Positions 62,661 to 64,000 of a stretch of 64,000 bases of DNA are shown here, one piece after another. Position numbers and translations under genes: made by a program. This DNA is from Undaria pinnatifida (Eukaryota; Sar; Phaeophyceae; Laminariales; Alariaceae), in the NCBI GenBank assembly GCA_012845835.1, contig JABAKD010000019.1, positions 13,471,344 to 13,535,343 of the forward strand, given 5' to 3'. The notes beneath the pieces were generated by a model. That model searched no databases, had not been told where the DNA came from, and saw only the letters and a list, made by a program, of their open reading frames with translations. Within the stretch, counting starts at the first letter, position 1; every line of letters starts with the position of its first letter.

Positions 62661-63439
62661 TGCTGACGGCAAACCTCACATTACTGCAACCGGACCTTAA
62701 GAGATTAAAGGAAACCTGCATCGCTTTCGATGTTCCAGAAGAGCATGATCAGCCGGAACGCCCCTACATCTCCTTCAAAATGACGGAGGTACATCCTACG
62801 ACCGCAACTGCAGAGGAGCGAATCACAATAGGAAACGTGGTCATTATGCTTACCGTCAGCATCGCGTCCTTGGACATTCGAGGAACGCGCCAAGGCCATA
62901 ATCTCTTTTGGAGCTCAGGAAAAGTCGGATTTCTATTACATGAACGGGGGAACGGAAGGTGAGGGTGGATTGGTCTACGGTATAGCCCCGGTGGAGCCAG
63001 AACGGGCCGAGATCGAACGCAAACCGCCTGAGAGCGGTACTGTTGATACTACTCTATAGTGGGCAGCGAAACCTAAGGCCACAACTTCGACGGTACCATC
63101 ATCCCCGATCAAACCTTCGTTTACAATACTAGACCCCTCTTTCTACGCATCGCACGATTCTTGTGGCTGGAGGAGCTCTGTTGGACGGGAGTCTTACAAG
63201 GCCTCATCACGGACGACTACGGAGAGCAGCACCTCACGCTGGTCGATTGGGCCCGTTATTGGGCGCAATCTTTTCTAGGAAAAACAAAATCAGAGAGAAC
63301 AGGGATCGTTTGATTTTCGACGTCATCAAACCCAGGCTGGAGGCGGGCGACATTACCCTGCCTCTTCGCGGTGAGAACTGTCGAGCTCAACTCCTTCAAG
63401 CCAGACCTCAGTCCTGATGCATACGCAGGAAAGGAGGTG
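62661..63439 (+). pseudogene. Copia gag-protease junction, decayed
   Basis: Copia protease with a DSG motif should lie here, but no DSG block was found. Short matches to the expected linker exist (for example FGAQEKSDFYYMNGGTEGEG near 62910-62960, with stops downstream). Frames change repeatedly. Confidence 0.4.
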
Positions 63440-64000
63440 GCTATGAATGCGATTACCAATGCTCAAGTGTGGCACCGGAGGTTGTATCACCATACTAAGC
63501 GCATCCTGGAGTTCATGCACTGAACAAACGGTGATGAGATCGCGTTTGACGGTTCTATTGCGGACTGTGACGTCTGTGCGGTGGGGAAAAGCCATCAGCT
63601 GGCTCACCGCAAAAAAGCTCACCACACCGCCAATAACGCGCCCTATCAGCTAGTTTACATGTATCTCATAAGCCCTTCAAACCGACGTCTCAATGGTAGG
63701 ACAAGATTGTCAGCGACATCACCGACCAGTTTACCAATTGGACCGCAACCTACCTTCCCTGCAGCAGAGATCAAGCCTTTGTCACGTCAACCGTGATACC
63801 TCTCGGCAAACACATCATTAGATGGCGTGCCATAAAAGAAGGCGATTTTAACGGCGACGAGTTGAAGGATTACTGCCTAGGAACTGGCGTAACTCATGAA
63901 TTTACTGCAACCAACACGCCACAGCCGATCGGTGTATCCGAATGCGTTGGGCGGACGTTGAGCGGAATGGTCAGCTGCATGTTCGTTGACAGTGGACTCC
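63440..64000 (+). pseudogene. Copia GAG-pre-integrase and integrase core, cut by window end
   Basis: NAITNAQVWHRRLYHHTKRI opens the GAG-pre-integrase block. After a stop come IAFDGSIADCDVCAVGKSHQ and LAHRKKAHHTANNAPYQLVY. The integrase core follows in another frame: TSTVIPLGKHIIRWRAIKEG, TATNTPQPIGVSECVGRTLS, GMVSCMFVDSGL. The final catalytic Glu (GVSE) is kept. The first Asp (expected after QLVY) and second Asp (expected in RADKGGE-type context) are replaced, so the enzyme is dead. The pol gene continues past 64000. Confidence 0.85.

Overview
This is eukaryotic nuclear DNA from a large, repeat-rich genome. There is no bacterial-style gene packing, no operons and no rRNA. Long stretches hold only short stop-bounded frames. 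The recognisable proteins are two decayed Ty1/copia polyproteins whose gag, pre-integrase and RNase H peptides resemble, from memory, copia elements of stramenopile algae. A brown alga or related heterokont is my best guess (about 0.4 confidence). No intact host gene is certain.

Layout. 1-14 kb: an inverted-motif array, many short terminal-inverted-repeat (TIR) elements (called here MITE-A, -B and -C), several small tandem repeats, and minus-strand exon-like pieces (called F, J and I). 14.4-16.1 kb: a fold-back element (family D) with arms of about 450 bp and long G/C homopolymers. 16.4-23.6 kb: a TTAACA array, a degenerate 35-nt array, tRNA-like and poly-A-ended retroposon remnants, and a strand-switching GGGTC array. 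23.6-31.2 kb: dispersed repeat H, a 41-bp minisatellite, a 461-bp tandem duplication with a preserved minus-strand reading frame, and a TIR element whose empty target site survives in a nearby duplicate. 31-43 kb: mostly anonymous DNA with a SINE-like element, one good exon candidate, more D copies and two more blocks of the 41-bp minisatellite, one of them split by a MITE-B.

44.0-52.7 kb: two 315-bp LTRs bracket a copia relic. It ends in RNase H and is broken up by a hAT-like MITE, a piggyBac-like MITE, a 1.9-kb TIR element (family G) and D fragments. 53.8-57.8 kb: a second set of the F, J and I exon pieces, in the same order and strand as at 2.9-6.0 kb. This suggests a duplicated split gene whose introns collected MITEs. 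58.4-60.4 kb: more MITE-A copies, one next to a 36-bp tandem repeat. 61.3-64.0 kb: a second copia relic with gag, zinc-knuckle remnants, GAG-pre-integrase and integrase, cut by the window edge.

The elements make sense mainly as a nested insertion record. MITE-A, -B and -C share a TIR core (CTACGRTAGRGG) and carry palindromes just inside each end, so they were probably moved by related transposases. No transposase for them was recognised here.
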